Source: Rugamonas rubra
GTDB lineage: Bacteria; Pseudomonadota; Gammaproteobacteria; Burkholderiales; Burkholderiaceae_D
Assembly (NCBI RefSeq): GCF_900114705.1
Contig: NZ_FOTW01000015.1
Span: forward strand, 62,001-126,000
Reading direction: 5' to 3'
DNA length: 64,000 bases
In this document: piece after piece, positions 1 through 9,055 of the stretch
Layout: every line of letters begins with the position of its first letter
Position numbering within the stretch: the first letter of the stretch is position 1
Made by a program: the position numbers and the translations under genes
Notes under the pieces: generated by a model
Told to the model about the DNA's origin: nothing
Database searches by the model: none
The model's input: only the letters and a program-made list of their open reading frames with translations

Positions 1-184
1 CGAGGGCGGCGCGCTCGTCTGGCGAGGAGAACAGCCGGCCCAGCGCCGGGCGCTGGGCCGCCGCCGGCGCGCCGGCCAGCAGCGCGGCCGAGGCCGCCAG
101 CACGGCCAGCAGCCGCGCCGCGCCCGGCCGTGGCGACGCCGTGGCCGGCACGGCCGGGCGCGACAAGAATCGGGACGGGCTCAT
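1..184 (-). CDS. Truncated small exported protein of pilus locus 1 (possibly MshK-like)
   Basis: Only the N-terminal 61 residues are in the window; the gene continues past the left edge. The ATG overlaps the stop of the PilO-like gene upstream (ATGA), so it is the last visible gene of the minus-strand pilus operon. It has an Arg-containing N-terminus followed by a hydrophobic stretch (LLAVLAASAALLAG) ending in APAAAQ, a plausible Sec signal peptide. The first mature residues read RPALGRLFSSPDERAAL. Its position after PilM/PilN/PilO-like genes matches that of MshK or PilP in related loci, so a periplasmic assembly role is inferred. The family cannot be fixed from this fragment. Confidence 0.55.
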   Translation of the reverse strand, partial: MSPSRFLSRPAVPATASPRPGAARLLAVLAASAALLAGAPAAAQRPALGRLFSSPDERAAL

Positions 185-864
185 CGGGTGCCTTTCTTGG
201 CGGCCGCCACGGGCGCCGGCGCGGCCGGCGTCAGCGTCAACCAGTTGAGGGTGCAGTCGGCCGCCAGGGTCGGCGCGTTGGCGACGTTCTGCGCCAGCGG
301 CAGGCGTTTCAGGCTGCAGTCCTGCGCCGCGTAGAAACTGCGCGCGCGCAGGTCGGCGAGGAAGTTGAACAGGTCCATCTCGTGCAGCAGGTCCATGTGC
401 AGGCGCATGCGGCTGGCGTGCAGGCGGTACTCGCCCAGGCCGACGGCGGCCTCCAGCCGCACCGGCTGCTGCGGATCGATCTCGTAGCTGAGCGGCGGCA
501 GGCGGCGCCGCTCCTGCACCTGGCGCACCGCCTCGACCCAGTCGAGCCGGTTCTCCTCGCCGATCATGCCGCGCGCGCGCAGCGCGATGAAGCGCGGCTG
601 GTAGGCGCGGATCTCCTGCTTCTCGTTCTCGACGTGGGCGAAGCGGGCGTAGGCGGCGTCGCGCGTTTGCTGCGCCTGGGCCAGGGCGTCGGCGGCGTCG
701 TGGCGGTACCACAGCGTGGTCAGCACCAGGGCCGCGCCGAGGCCGGCGGCGGCGGCCAGGCCCAGCGCGGCCAGGCGGAGCTGGCCGAACTCGCGCAGCC
801 AGTAGGGCAGCGCGATGACGGCGGCGGCCGCCTTCTTCTTGCCGGGGACGGATTGCGCGTTCAT
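181..864 (-). CDS. PilO/MshJ-like inner-membrane assembly protein
   Basis: This is a 227-residue protein with a short cytoplasmic N-terminus, one membrane segment at about residues 28-50 (LRLAALGLAAAAGLGAALVL), then a charged helical region (AQAQQTRDAAYARFAHVENEKQEIRA, about 57-82) and a small periplasmic domain. This is the layout of PilO/GspM/MshJ proteins, which form the inner-membrane platform with PilM and PilN. The ATG overlaps the TGA of the PilM/PilN-like gene and its own stop overlaps the next ATG, so translation is probably coupled. Sequence identity to known PilO is not obvious by eye; the call rests on architecture and position. Confidence 0.6.
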   Translation of the reverse strand: MNAQSVPGKKKAAAAVIALPYWLREFGQLRLAALGLAAAAGLGAALVLTTLWYRHDAADALAQAQQTRDAAYARFAHVENEKQEIRAYQPRFIALRARGMIGEENRLDWVEAVRQVQERRRLPPLSYEIDPQQPVRLEAAVGLGEYRLHASRMRLHMDLLHEMDLFNFLADLRARSFYAAQDCSLKRLPLAQNVANAPTLAADCTLNWLTLTPAAPAPVAAAKKGTR

Positions 865-2456
865 GGCGTGAGCACCAGGTTGAGGATGAATTTGGCCTTG
901 CCGTCGGCCGCCGCAGTGCCGGCCTTGCCGCTCAGCTTGACGTTGGGGCGGGTGTCGAGCGGCGGCTGCTCGATCTGGACGAGCAGGCGCGGCTGGCGCG
1001 CCAGCTCCTGGGTGAAGCGGTTCATCGCCTCGAGCACGCTGCGGTAGTTGTCCTGGCTGACGGCGATCTCGGCTTCGACGCGCAGCGTCTGCGGCGGCCG
1101 CCCCGGGATGCCGATCAGCGCCGACGACAGCGGCGCCGCCTGGCCGCCGTCGGCCGCGCCGCCGGCCAGCGCCGCCAGCGCCGCCGGCTGCGCCGCCGTC
1201 CCGGCCGGCGCCGACTGGCTGGCGGCGCCGGCCGGCTTGACGGCCCAGTCGAGCTGCAGCAGGCTGACCTGCGGCACCTTGTCCAGCGCGGCGCTGAGCA
1301 TGGCCATCATCGCCTGCGGTTGCGGCGCCTGTTCGGCCACCATCCGTTCGACGGTGACGGCGGCCTTCATGTTGGCGGTCTTGGCGACGCTCGGCGGCAG
1401 GTCCGCCATGACGCCCTGATAGCGCCGGTCGAACTGCTCGGCCTCGCGCGCCAGCCGTTCGCCGGCGCCGCTGTCGCCGACATAGTTCCACAGGTTGGCG
1501 CCCGACCACAGCAGCGCGCCGGCGCAGACGGCGGCGGCGGCGCCGGACAGCGCCAGGCGGGCGCGGCGCAGCAGGAAGTAGCGGCGCGCCTCGCCCAGCG
1601 CGTAGTGGCCGGCCGGCCGCGCGGCGGCCAGCAGGTGCAGCAGCAGCGGCTCGGCCAGCGCCGGCGCCTCGGCCAGGCCGAGCCGGGCAGCCGCCTCGGC
1701 CAGGGCGACGAAGCGGTAGCTGGTCTCGGCGCCGTCGCGGCACAGCGCCTCGAGCGCGGCGATCTGCGGCGCCGGCGCCAGCACCACGGTGTGCAGCATC
1801 TCGCCGCGCCCGAGCAGGCGCACGCTGGTGAGGAACTGCTGGGTCTTGCCGGTCTCGGCGGCCAGGTTGACGGGCGCGCCGTCGCGGTCCAGCGCCGGGG
1901 TCAGGCGCGAGAACTTCAGCTGGCCGCGCTGGAAATAGCTCTGCCGCAGGCCGGCCGACTGCTGGCTCACCAGCAGCAGGTGCGCCTCGTCCAGGGCCAG
2001 CTTGGGCAGCAGGGCGGCGCTCAGCAGGGTGGCCGAATACAGCCCGGCCAGCGGCGCCTTGAGTTGTTCCAGCGCGGCGATCCACGGCTGCACCACGGCC
2101 GGGTTGGTCAGCGCGCACAGCAGCACGATGTCGTCGCGCCGGCCGGCCGCGTCGCGGCCCTGCACGCCGAGGTGGCGGTAGGGCGTGTCGCGGTATTGCT
2201 GCAGCAGGCGGCGGGCGCGCAGCCGGCGGCCGGCGCCGCCGCGCACGTGCGGCAGCAACTGGCGCTGGAAGTCCTCCTCGATCAGGTCGGCCAGCAGGTG
2301 GATGGGGGCGTCGCCCTGCGCCTCGACGTAGTCCATGAACGCGTCGATGCCGGCCGGGTCGGGTGTGAAGCAGGCCGGCGCCGACAGGCGCCCGGCGCGC
2401 CACTGGTAGGCGCACAGCTGTTCGCTGCTCAGATAGTATAGTTGTTTGCGGAACAC
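861..2456 (-). CDS. PilM/GspL-like protein with PilN-like C-terminus, pilus locus 1
   Basis: This is a 531-residue protein. Residues 1-290 look soluble and lie where an actin-like PilM/MshI/GspL domain would be expected. A single membrane segment follows at about 300-320 (LALSGAAAAVCAGALLWSGA), then a roughly 200-residue periplasmic part containing an Ala/Gly-rich linker (about 415-440). This resembles a PilM-PilN fusion or GspL, the bridge between the cytoplasmic ATPase and the periplasmic platform. The start is GTG at 2456, 7 nt after the GspF-like gene; the end overlaps the PilO-like ATG. No clear nucleotide-binding motif was found, so the assignment rests mainly on architecture and operon position. 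Confidence 0.55.
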   Translation of the reverse strand: MFRKQLYYLSSEQLCAYQWRAGRLSAPACFTPDPAGIDAFMDYVEAQGDAPIHLLADLIEEDFQRQLLPHVRGGAGRRLRARRLLQQYRDTPYRHLGVQGRDAAGRRDDIVLLCALTNPAVVQPWIAALEQLKAPLAGLYSATLLSAALLPKLALDEAHLLLVSQQSAGLRQSYFQRGQLKFSRLTPALDRDGAPVNLAAETGKTQQFLTSVRLLGRGEMLHTVVLAPAPQIAALEALCRDGAETSYRFVALAEAAARLGLAEAPALAEPLLLHLLAAARPAGHYALGEARRYFLLRRARLALSGAAAAVCAGALLWSGANLWNYVGDSGAGERLAREAEQFDRRYQGVMADLPPSVAKTANMKAAVTVERMVAEQAPQPQAMMAMLSAALDKVPQVSLLQLDWAVKPAGAASQSAPAGTAAQPAALAALAGGAADGGQAAPLSSALIGIPGRPPQTLRVEAEIAVSQDNYRSVLEAMNRFTQELARQPRLLVQIEQPPLDTRPNVKLSGKAGTAAADGKAKFILNLVLTP

Positions 2457-2463
2457 GGCGGCC

Positions 2464-3669
2464 TCAGGTCTTGATCTTGCTGATGGTGTCGTAGATCGGC
2501 CCCAGCACCGACAACATGATCCAGCCCAGCAGCAGGCCGAGGATCACCGTCATGGCCGGCTCGATCATCGCCTGCACCCGCTCGATCATCTCCTTGACCT
2601 CGCGGTTGTAGAAGTAGCTGACGTTGCGCAGCGCGCCGTCGAGCGAGCCGGTGGCCTCGCCCACCTTGAGCATGCGGATCACCAGCGGCGGGAAGATGCC
2701 GGTGTGCTGGAAGGCCGCCGTCACGCCCTGGCCCTCGGCGATCAGCTGGGCGGCGCGGCGCAGGCCGGCGGCCACCACGCGGTTGCCGACGATGCCCTCG
2801 GACAGGCGGATGCACTCCAAAATGGTGATGCCGGAGGCGTACATCAGGGCGAAGAAGGTGGCGAAGCGGGCCAGGATGATCTTGTGCAGCACCGGGCCGA
2901 CCAGCCAGGCGCGCAGCTTGAAGGCGTCGAAGGCGTAGCGCGCCCGTTCGCTGCGGGCCAGCCAGGCGCGCAGGCCGAACCAGGCGGCGAAGGGCAGCGC
3001 CAGCAGCGCGTACCAGTAGGCGATGAAGACGTTGGAGACGGCGATCAAGACCTTGGTGTGCAGCGGCAGCTCGTTGCCCATGTTCTTGATGAAGGCGGTC
3101 AGCTGCGGCACCAGGTAGATCATCAGGAAGAAGGTCACGCCGAGCACCACCACGGCGACGACGGCCGGGTACATGACGATCTTCTTGGTCTGCGCGGCCA
3201 GCTCGTCCTGCCACTTCAGGCTCTCCGACAGGTTCTTGAAGACCTCGGCCAGCTTGCCGCTGTGCTCGCCGGCGGTGATCAGGCTGGTGAAGGTCAGGTC
3301 GAACACCTCGGGGTAGGCGGCCAGCGCGGCCGACAGCTGCAGGCCGCCCTCGATGTTCTCGATCAGGTCGGTGATGATCTCGCGGAAGCGCGGGTGGTCG
3401 AGGCTGTCGCGCAGGTCGCCCAGGCCCTCGAGGAGGGGCACGCCGGCGCCGCTCATCTGCTCCATGTGGAAGCAGAAGTTGATCAGGTCGCGCCGCTCGA
3501 TGGCGCGGCGGCCCAGCAGCACCACGCCCTGGCGGGTGGCGCGGCAGTCGATCAGGTCGAGGCCCATGCGGTGCAGGCGCAGCTCCAGGTCGGGCTCGTT
3601 GGCGGCGTCCATGCTGCCCGGCTGCATTTGGCCGGCGCCGTCCATGGCGCGGTAGATGTATTGCGGCAT
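2464..3669 (-). CDS. GspF/PilC/MshG-family platform protein, pilus locus 1
   Basis: This is a 401-residue polytopic inner-membrane protein. It starts with the usual N-terminal beta segment (MPQYIYRAMDGAG) and carries two T2SSF repeats. The first has FCFHMEQMSGAGVPLLEGL and HSGKLAEVF; the second has RFATFFALMYASGITILECI and GEATGSLDGAL. Three hydrophobic helices lie near residues 165-185, 215-235 and 370-395. GspF-type proteins sit at the centre of type IV pilus and type II secretion machines and couple to the GspE-type ATPase encoded immediately upstream. The ATG at 3669 overlaps the TGA of that gene. The open frame extends about 360 nt further upstream, but this is the first start that gives the family's normal N-terminus. 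Confidence 0.9.
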   Translation of the reverse strand: MPQYIYRAMDGAGQMQPGSMDAANEPDLELRLHRMGLDLIDCRATRQGVVLLGRRAIERRDLINFCFHMEQMSGAGVPLLEGLGDLRDSLDHPRFREIITDLIENIEGGLQLSAALAAYPEVFDLTFTSLITAGEHSGKLAEVFKNLSESLKWQDELAAQTKKIVMYPAVVAVVVLGVTFFLMIYLVPQLTAFIKNMGNELPLHTKVLIAVSNVFIAYWYALLALPFAAWFGLRAWLARSERARYAFDAFKLRAWLVGPVLHKIILARFATFFALMYASGITILECIRLSEGIVGNRVVAAGLRRAAQLIAEGQGVTAAFQHTGIFPPLVIRMLKVGEATGSLDGALRNVSYFYNREVKEMIERVQAMIEPAMTVILGLLLGWIMLSVLGPIYDTISKIKT

Positions 3670-5393
3670 CAGCCGAGCCGCTCCGTCAGGTCGACCACGC
3701 GGGCCACCTCGTCGAGCGTGGTGACGCCCTCGAGCACGCGGCGCACGCCGTCGTCGACCAGCGCGTGGAAGCCGGCGGCGGCGGCGGCGTTCTTCAGCTC
3801 GCGCGAGGAGGCGCGCCGCGCCACCATCTCGTCGAGCTCGGCCGTCATCTTGAGCAGCTCGATGATGGCGATGCGCCCCTTGTAGCCCTGGTGGGCGCAG
3901 CGCTCGCAGCCGACGGCGCGGTAGATGGTGCGCGCCGCCGCGTCGCCCGCGCCGCCGGCCTGCTCGGCGGGCAGGCCGAGCAGGCGGCGCTCGAGCGCGT
4001 CGGCCTCGGCCGGGGCGCGGCAGTGCGGACACAGCTTGCGCACCAGGCGCTGGGCGACGATGCCGATGATGTTGCCGGCCATGACGTCGGGCACGATGCC
4101 GATGTCGAGCAGGCGCGACACCGAGCCGATCGCCGAGTTGGTGTGCAAGGTCGAATACACCTGGTGGCCGGTCATGGCGGCGGCGAAGGCCATCTCGGCG
4201 GTCTCCTTGTCGCGGATCTCGCCGACCAGGATGATGTCCGGGTCCTGCCGCATCATCGAGCGGATGCCCTCGGCGAAGCCCATCTTGGCCGACTCGTTGA
4301 CCGAGGTTTGCCGGATCATGTTCATCGGGTACTCGACCGGGTCCTCCAAGGTCATGATGTTGACGCTCTCGGTGTTGATGTGGTTGAGGATCGAGTACAG
4401 CGTGGTGGTCTTGCCGCTGCCGGTCGGGCCGGTCACCAGGATCACGCCGTCGGGGCGGGCGATCATCAGCTTGAGCAGGTCGAGCTCCTTCTCGCCCAGG
4501 CCCAGGCCGTCGAGCGGGACGATGCCCTTTTGCCGGTCGAGCACGCGCAGCACGAAGTTCTCGCCGTGGGTGGTCGGCTGGGCCGAGGCGCGGAAGTCGA
4601 TCTGCCGGCCGGAGAACTTGATCGAGATGCGGCCGTCCTGCGGCGCGCGGGTCTCGGCGATGTTCATGTTGCTGATGACCTTCAGGCGCACGGCCATGGC
4701 CGGCCAGTAGGACTTGTGCAGGCTGCGGATCTGCCGCAGGATGCCGTCGATGCGGTAGCGGATGCGCAGGAAGCTCTGCTCGGGCTCGAAGTGGATGTCG
4801 GAGGCGCCGTTCTGCACGGCGTCGGCCAGCAGGGCGTCGATCAGGCGCACCATCGGCTGGCTGTACTCGTCGGACACGCTGCCCAGGCTCTGGTAGTTGA
4901 CCTCGCCCGTCTCGATCTCGTGCAGGATGCCGTCGATCGACAGCTCGAAGCCGTAGTACTGGTCGATGGCGCGGCCGATGTCGGACTCGGCCGCCAGCAG
5001 CGGGGTGACGCTGATGCCCTTGACCAGCATGGCGCTGATCTGGTCGAGCGCGACGATGTTGCTGGTGTCGGCCATGGCCAGGATCAGGTTGTCGCTGTGG
5101 CGCTCGTAGACGATGGGGAAGACGCGGTAGCGCTTGGCCACCTCCTTGGGGATCAGCTTGAGGGCGATGGCGTCGACCACCAGGTTGCCCAGGTCGGCGG
5201 TCTGCTGCTTGAGGTTCTCCGACAGCGCCTCGCGCACCGTCGCCTCGGTGACGAAGCCGAGCGTGATGAGCAGCTTGCCGAGCGGCTCGTTGCTGCGCTT
5301 TTGCTCGATCAGGGCGATGCGCAGCTGGTCCTCGCTGATCACGCCTTTCTGGATCAGCAGTTTGCCGAGCGGAAGTTTTGCTTGTTCTGCCAT
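3669..5393 (-). CDS. GspE/PilB/MshE-type assembly ATPase, pilus locus 1
   Basis: This 574-residue hexameric ATPase powers pilus or pseudopilus assembly. Residues 1-150 form a MshEN-type N-terminal domain (LGKLLIQKGVISEDQL, then LGKLLITLGFVTE). The catalytic core shows Walker A GPTGSGKTT at about 322-330, an Asp box (TLEDPVEYP), Walker B (DPDIILVGEIRD) and a His box (TGHQVYSTLHT). Two CxxC pairs near the C-terminus (CPHC and CERC) form the zinc site of GspE/PilB enzymes. All catalytic motifs are present. It follows the TPR gene by about 40 nt and overlaps the GspF-like gene. A paralogue lies at 11447-13147 on the other strand. Confidence 0.93.
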   Translation of the reverse strand: MAEQAKLPLGKLLIQKGVISEDQLRIALIEQKRSNEPLGKLLITLGFVTEATVREALSENLKQQTADLGNLVVDAIALKLIPKEVAKRYRVFPIVYERHSDNLILAMADTSNIVALDQISAMLVKGISVTPLLAAESDIGRAIDQYYGFELSIDGILHEIETGEVNYQSLGSVSDEYSQPMVRLIDALLADAVQNGASDIHFEPEQSFLRIRYRIDGILRQIRSLHKSYWPAMAVRLKVISNMNIAETRAPQDGRISIKFSGRQIDFRASAQPTTHGENFVLRVLDRQKGIVPLDGLGLGEKELDLLKLMIARPDGVILVTGPTGSGKTTTLYSILNHINTESVNIMTLEDPVEYPMNMIRQTSVNESAKMGFAEGIRSMMRQDPDIILVGEIRDKETAEMAFAAAMTGHQVYSTLHTNSAIGSVSRLLDIGIVPDVMAGNIIGIVAQRLVRKLCPHCRAPAEADALERRLLGLPAEQAGGAGDAAARTIYRAVGCERCAHQGYKGRIAIIELLKMTAELDEMVARRASSRELKNAAAAAGFHALVDDGVRRVLEGVTTLDEVARVVDLTERLG

Positions 5394-5435
5394 GAAATGG
5401 TGTTCTGTCCTATGCCGATGGGGGGGGGGCGGCGC

Positions 5436-6995
5436 TCAGCGCGCCGCGCCGCCGCCCGTGGCCGGGTTGGCCGCCTGGCCCGGTGCGGCGGCCAGCTCGC
5501 GCAGGCGCAGGTGGACGGCGGCCGGGTCGAAGCTGCCCGGGTGGTTCTGCGCCAGCGCCAGCGCCCTCTGGTAGTGGCTCAGCGCCAGCTTGGGCTGGTT
5601 CAGCCGGTCCAGCGCGACGGCCAGGTTGAAGGCGTAGTCGGCGTTGGCCGGCACGGCGCCGTGGGCGCGGAAGAACAGCGGCTGCGCCTCCGGCCAGCGG
5701 CCCTGGCGGGCGTACAGGTTGCCCAGCGCGAACAGCGCCGGGCCGGACTCGGGCGCGCCCTGCAGCAGCTTTTTCAGGCGCAGCTCGCTTTGCGCCGGAT
5801 CGCCCTGGCTCATGCCGATCAGGCCGGCCATGGCGTCGGCGTCGTTGGGGTCGAGCTCGAGCAGGCGGGCGTAGCCGGCGGCGGCCTGCGGGTCCTGCTG
5901 CTGGCGCAGCGCCAGCGCGGCCAGGCCGAGCAGGGCGTCGCGGTTGTTCGGGTCCTGCTGCAGCACCTGCTCGTACTGGGCGCGGGCGCCGCGCAGGTCG
6001 CCGCCGTTGTAGGCCTGGTAGCCGCCCTGCAGGGCCGGATTGAGCTGCGGCGCGACGTTGTTGCGCACCACGCGGATCTCGCCGCTGTCGGCCGCCGCCA
6101 GCGGCGCCAGCGTTTCCGGGCCGGGCTGCTGCGCCTGGCTCTGCGCCATCTGTTGCATGCGCGCCTGCAGCTCGGCCAGCTGCTGGGCCATCTGCTCCTC
6201 GCGCCGCTGCGCCTCGGCCGCCGCCGGCGCCGGCTCGGCGGGCGCGCTGTCGGCCAAGACCTGCGCCTCGGCCAAACCGCCCGGCTGCGCCACCACGATG
6301 GTGCCGCCGGTGGCGCCGGTGGCGTTGAACGGCGGCATCGGCACCATCGGCAGCTTGCTGCCGGCGCCGGGCGCGTACACCGCCTGCCAGTACATATAGG
6401 CGAACACCAGCGCGATCAGCACGGCGATGGCGCCGAGCACCATCACGCGCAGCCGCGCCGGGTCGATGCCGATCGGCGCCGCCGCCGCCACTGTGGCGGC
6501 GGCCCGGGCGCGCGCCGCGCCGCGCGGCGGCGGCTTGGCGCCGCCTTGGCGCGGCGCTTCGCCGGCCGTGGCGGCGGCGGCCGCGCCCGTCGGGGACGGC
6601 GCGGCCGCTTCGCGGGCGGCGTCGGCGCCGCCCTGGTGCCTGGCCTGGGGCGGCACCGGGTTGTGGATCGCCTCGGCGGCGACGTTGAGCACGGGAATCG
6701 GCGGCAGGCCGTCGGTGGCGAACGCCAGCGCGCTGGCCGGCGTGCCGGCCTCGGCGCGGGCCGCCGCCGGCGCGGCGGCGGGGCCGGCCTCGGCCAGCGG
6801 CGCCAGGCTCAGGCCGGCCGTCGGGTCCGCCGCCGGGGCGGCGCTCGGCGCCGGCGGGCGTGCCGGCGCGGCGGCCAGCGGTTCCAGCGAGAGCACCTCG
6901 TCGAAGGCCTCGGATGGCTTGTCCAGTTCGCTTTCCTGGATGCTGTTCTGTTTGGCGCGCTCGGCCTTTTTGAGCGCCTGCATCAATAGGCTCAT
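5436..6995 (-). CDS. TPR protein with MshN-like N-terminus, pilus locus 1
   Basis: This is a 519-residue single-pass membrane protein. The N-terminus (MSLLMQALKKAERAKQ) resembles that of the MshN-like protein at 23967 (MSLINKMLQDLDARGG). An Ala/Pro-rich cytoplasmic linker leads to one membrane segment at about 178-200 (VMVLGAIAVLIALVFAYMYW). A Gln/Ala-rich coiled stretch follows, and tetratricopeptide repeats fill residues 330-500 (for example AQYEQVLQQDPNNRDALLGLA). MshN-like proteins are accessory assembly factors in the periplasm. The ATG overlaps the secretin stop. The frame stays open far upstream, but this start has the family N-terminus and the coupled overlap. Confidence 0.75.
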   Translation of the reverse strand: MSLLMQALKKAERAKQNSIQESELDKPSEAFDEVLSLEPLAAAPARPPAPSAAPAADPTAGLSLAPLAEAGPAAAPAAARAEAGTPASALAFATDGLPPIPVLNVAAEAIHNPVPPQARHQGGADAAREAAAPSPTGAAAAATAGEAPRQGGAKPPPRGAARARAAATVAAAAPIGIDPARLRVMVLGAIAVLIALVFAYMYWQAVYAPGAGSKLPMVPMPPFNATGATGGTIVVAQPGGLAEAQVLADSAPAEPAPAAAEAQRREEQMAQQLAELQARMQQMAQSQAQQPGPETLAPLAAADSGEIRVVRNNVAPQLNPALQGGYQAYNGGDLRGARAQYEQVLQQDPNNRDALLGLAALALRQQQDPQAAAGYARLLELDPNDADAMAGLIGMSQGDPAQSELRLKKLLQGAPESGPALFALGNLYARQGRWPEAQPLFFRAHGAVPANADYAFNLAVALDRLNQPKLALSHYQRALALAQNHPGSFDPAAVHLRLRELAAAPGQAANPATGGGAAR

Positions 6996-8992
6996 TGTCC
7001 GTCCCCTCCGGCCGGCGGTAGTGGTGCCGGGGCCGGGGCGGCGGCCGGCTGGGCCTCGCCGTAGGGCTGGCTGTTGAGCGGCTTCTGGTCCGGCAGCAGG
7101 TAGCGGAAGTCCTTGTAGTCGCCGTTCAGGCTGGCGTCCTTGACCACCACCGGGCGCATGAAGATCACCAGCTCGGTCTTGGTGTTGTTCTCGTTGCGGT
7201 AGGCGAACAGGTTGCCGACCACCGGCAGCCCGCTCAGGCCGGGCACGCCGTCCTTGCTGTTGTCGAGCGAGTCCTGCATCAGGCCGCCCATCACCGCCAC
7301 CTGGCCGCTGGCCACCTTCATGATCGATTCGAGTTCGCGCGCCTGGATCACCGGCACCTTGCTGACCACCTTGGCGTCGGCCAGCGCCGGGTTGGGGTCC
7401 TGCACATAGCCGACGATGCGGGTGATGGTGGGGCGCACGTTGAGGGTCACCTCGTCGTTCTCGGCGATCTGCGGCGTCACGCTCATGACGAAGCCGACCG
7501 GCACCGTCTCCAGCCGCGACTCGTAGGTGGCCGGCGTGGTGATGGTGTTGCCGTCGCTCGAACGCACCGCCGGCGTCACCTTGATGGTGAAGAAGATGTT
7601 GTTGTCGACCACCTTGAGCAGCGCGGTCTGGTTGTTCAGCACGCTGATCTTCGGGCTCGACAGCACTTTCACCTTGCCGAACGATTCGAGCAGCTGGATG
7701 GTCGCGGCGATGTTGCCCAGGCGCGAGGTCGGGTTGGCGTAGTTGAGCACGAACAGGCCGGGCGAGGTATCGGGCTGCACGCCGGACGGCAGGGCGTTGC
7801 TGCCGACCTGGCGCTGGGTCATCGTCAGGCCGCCGTTGCCCAGGCCGCCGTTGCCCAAGCGTTGCCAGTTGATGCCCTGCTGGTATTGGTCGCCCAGGCG
7901 CACCTCGATGATGGTCGCCTCGATCAGCACCTGGCGCTTGGCGGCGCCCAGCACGATGTCGAGGAACTCCTGGATCTTCTCGTGCTGGCGGCCGGTGGCG
8001 CGCACGGCGATCAGGCCGCCCTCGATGTTGACCACCACCGAGTTGGCCGGCTTGACTGCCTGTTTGCCCTGCTGGCCCAGCTGGCCTTGCAGGTTCTGCG
8101 GGTAGGCCTGGTTCTGCTGGTTCGGCTCGTACTGGCCCTGCGCCTGCGGCTGCGGGTACTGGTTGTAGCCGCCCGGCTGCTGGCCCGGGAACTGCTGCTG
8201 GCCCGGCTGCTGTCCCTGCGACTGTTGCTGGCCCGGCTGCTGGCCCGGTGCTTGGCCCGGCTGCGCCGGCGTGGCCGGCTGCTCGCGGAACTGCGCCAGC
8301 GGATCGACTTGGTTGTCGTTCAGGTTGGTCGGGCGCAGCATGTCGCGGATGTTCTTCTCCAGCGTGTACCAGAAATTGTTGTCCGAGCGGTTGTTGACCG
8401 AGGTCGTCGAGTTGTTGTTGCCCGAGCCGGTGTTGCCGCTGTTGCCGCCGCTGGGGCTGTTGCTGCTGCCGGTCGAGCTGTTGTTTGAGCCGCCGCCGGT
8501 GGTCGAGATCTGCGTGGCGATGTTGACGCTGCTGCTGGTGCTGCGCGCGATGTTGACGTAGTCGACCTTGTAGTTGCGCCAGACGGGGGCGTCGGGCAGC
8601 ACCAGCAGGTTGTTGCCGTCGATCTCGTAGCGCATGTCGACCTGCTGCGCGATGCGTTTGAGCAGCTGGGGCATGGTCTGGTCGAGCGCGTTGAGGGTCA
8701 CACTGCCCTCGATGCCGGGGTGGATGTCGACGTTCAGGCCGGCGTCGCGCGCCAGCGCGAACAGCAGCGACTGCACCGGCACCTTGTGCACGGTGACGCT
8801 GTAGGTCTCCACCTTGGCCGCCGCCTTGGGCGCCGGCAGGGCGCTGCTGCGCTGCACCGTGTCGGGGATCGAGCCGGCCGGGCGCGGCGCCTCGTTGATA
8901 TGGGCGGGCGAGCTGGCCATCGGCGGTGCGGCACAGGCCGTCAGCAGCGCGCAGCAGGCCACGGGGAGCCAGGGAGTCGCGAGTTTGTTCAT
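6992..8992 (-). CDS. Secretin lipoprotein (MshL/PilQ-like), pilus locus 1
   Basis: This 666-residue protein is the likely outer-membrane gate of the assembly system. It has a lipoprotein signal peptide with lipobox LLTAC (Cys20). An N-terminal secretin/TonB short domain follows (VHKVPVQSLLFALARDAGLNVDI, then GSVTLNALDQTMPQLL). Next are a Ser/Asn-rich loop (about 155-200) and an unusually Gln/Pro/Gly-rich stretch built from GQQPGQQ-like units (about 240-314). The secretin domain starts near residue 320 (VVVNIEGGLIAVRATGR) and ends in VPGLSGLPVVGNLFAYRNE and KTELVIFMRPVVV. Low complexity apart, the protein looks intact. It is followed directly by the TPR gene. Confidence 0.9.
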   Translation of the reverse strand: MNKLATPWLPVACCALLTACAAPPMASSPAHINEAPRPAGSIPDTVQRSSALPAPKAAAKVETYSVTVHKVPVQSLLFALARDAGLNVDIHPGIEGSVTLNALDQTMPQLLKRIAQQVDMRYEIDGNNLLVLPDAPVWRNYKVDYVNIARSTSSSVNIATQISTTGGGSNNSSTGSSNSPSGGNSGNTGSGNNNSTTSVNNRSDNNFWYTLEKNIRDMLRPTNLNDNQVDPLAQFREQPATPAQPGQAPGQQPGQQQSQGQQPGQQQFPGQQPGGYNQYPQPQAQGQYEPNQQNQAYPQNLQGQLGQQGKQAVKPANSVVVNIEGGLIAVRATGRQHEKIQEFLDIVLGAAKRQVLIEATIIEVRLGDQYQQGINWQRLGNGGLGNGGLTMTQRQVGSNALPSGVQPDTSPGLFVLNYANPTSRLGNIAATIQLLESFGKVKVLSSPKISVLNNQTALLKVVDNNIFFTIKVTPAVRSSDGNTITTPATYESRLETVPVGFVMSVTPQIAENDEVTLNVRPTITRIVGYVQDPNPALADAKVVSKVPVIQARELESIMKVASGQVAVMGGLMQDSLDNSKDGVPGLSGLPVVGNLFAYRNENNTKTELVIFMRPVVVKDASLNGDYKDFRYLLPDQKPLNSQPYGEAQPAAAPAPAPLPPAGGDGQ

Positions 8993-9055
8993 TGGTGTTT
9001 CCGCCCCCGGGGGTGTGCAAGGTGTTGTGTTACTGGAATCGCTAGCGTCATGATC

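Noticed and set aside
3765-6989. A long plus-strand open frame opposite the GspE and TPR genes
   Set aside because: It is antisense to two well-supported genes and has His/Gly/Arg-rich composition with no motif, a common artefact in high-GC DNA.
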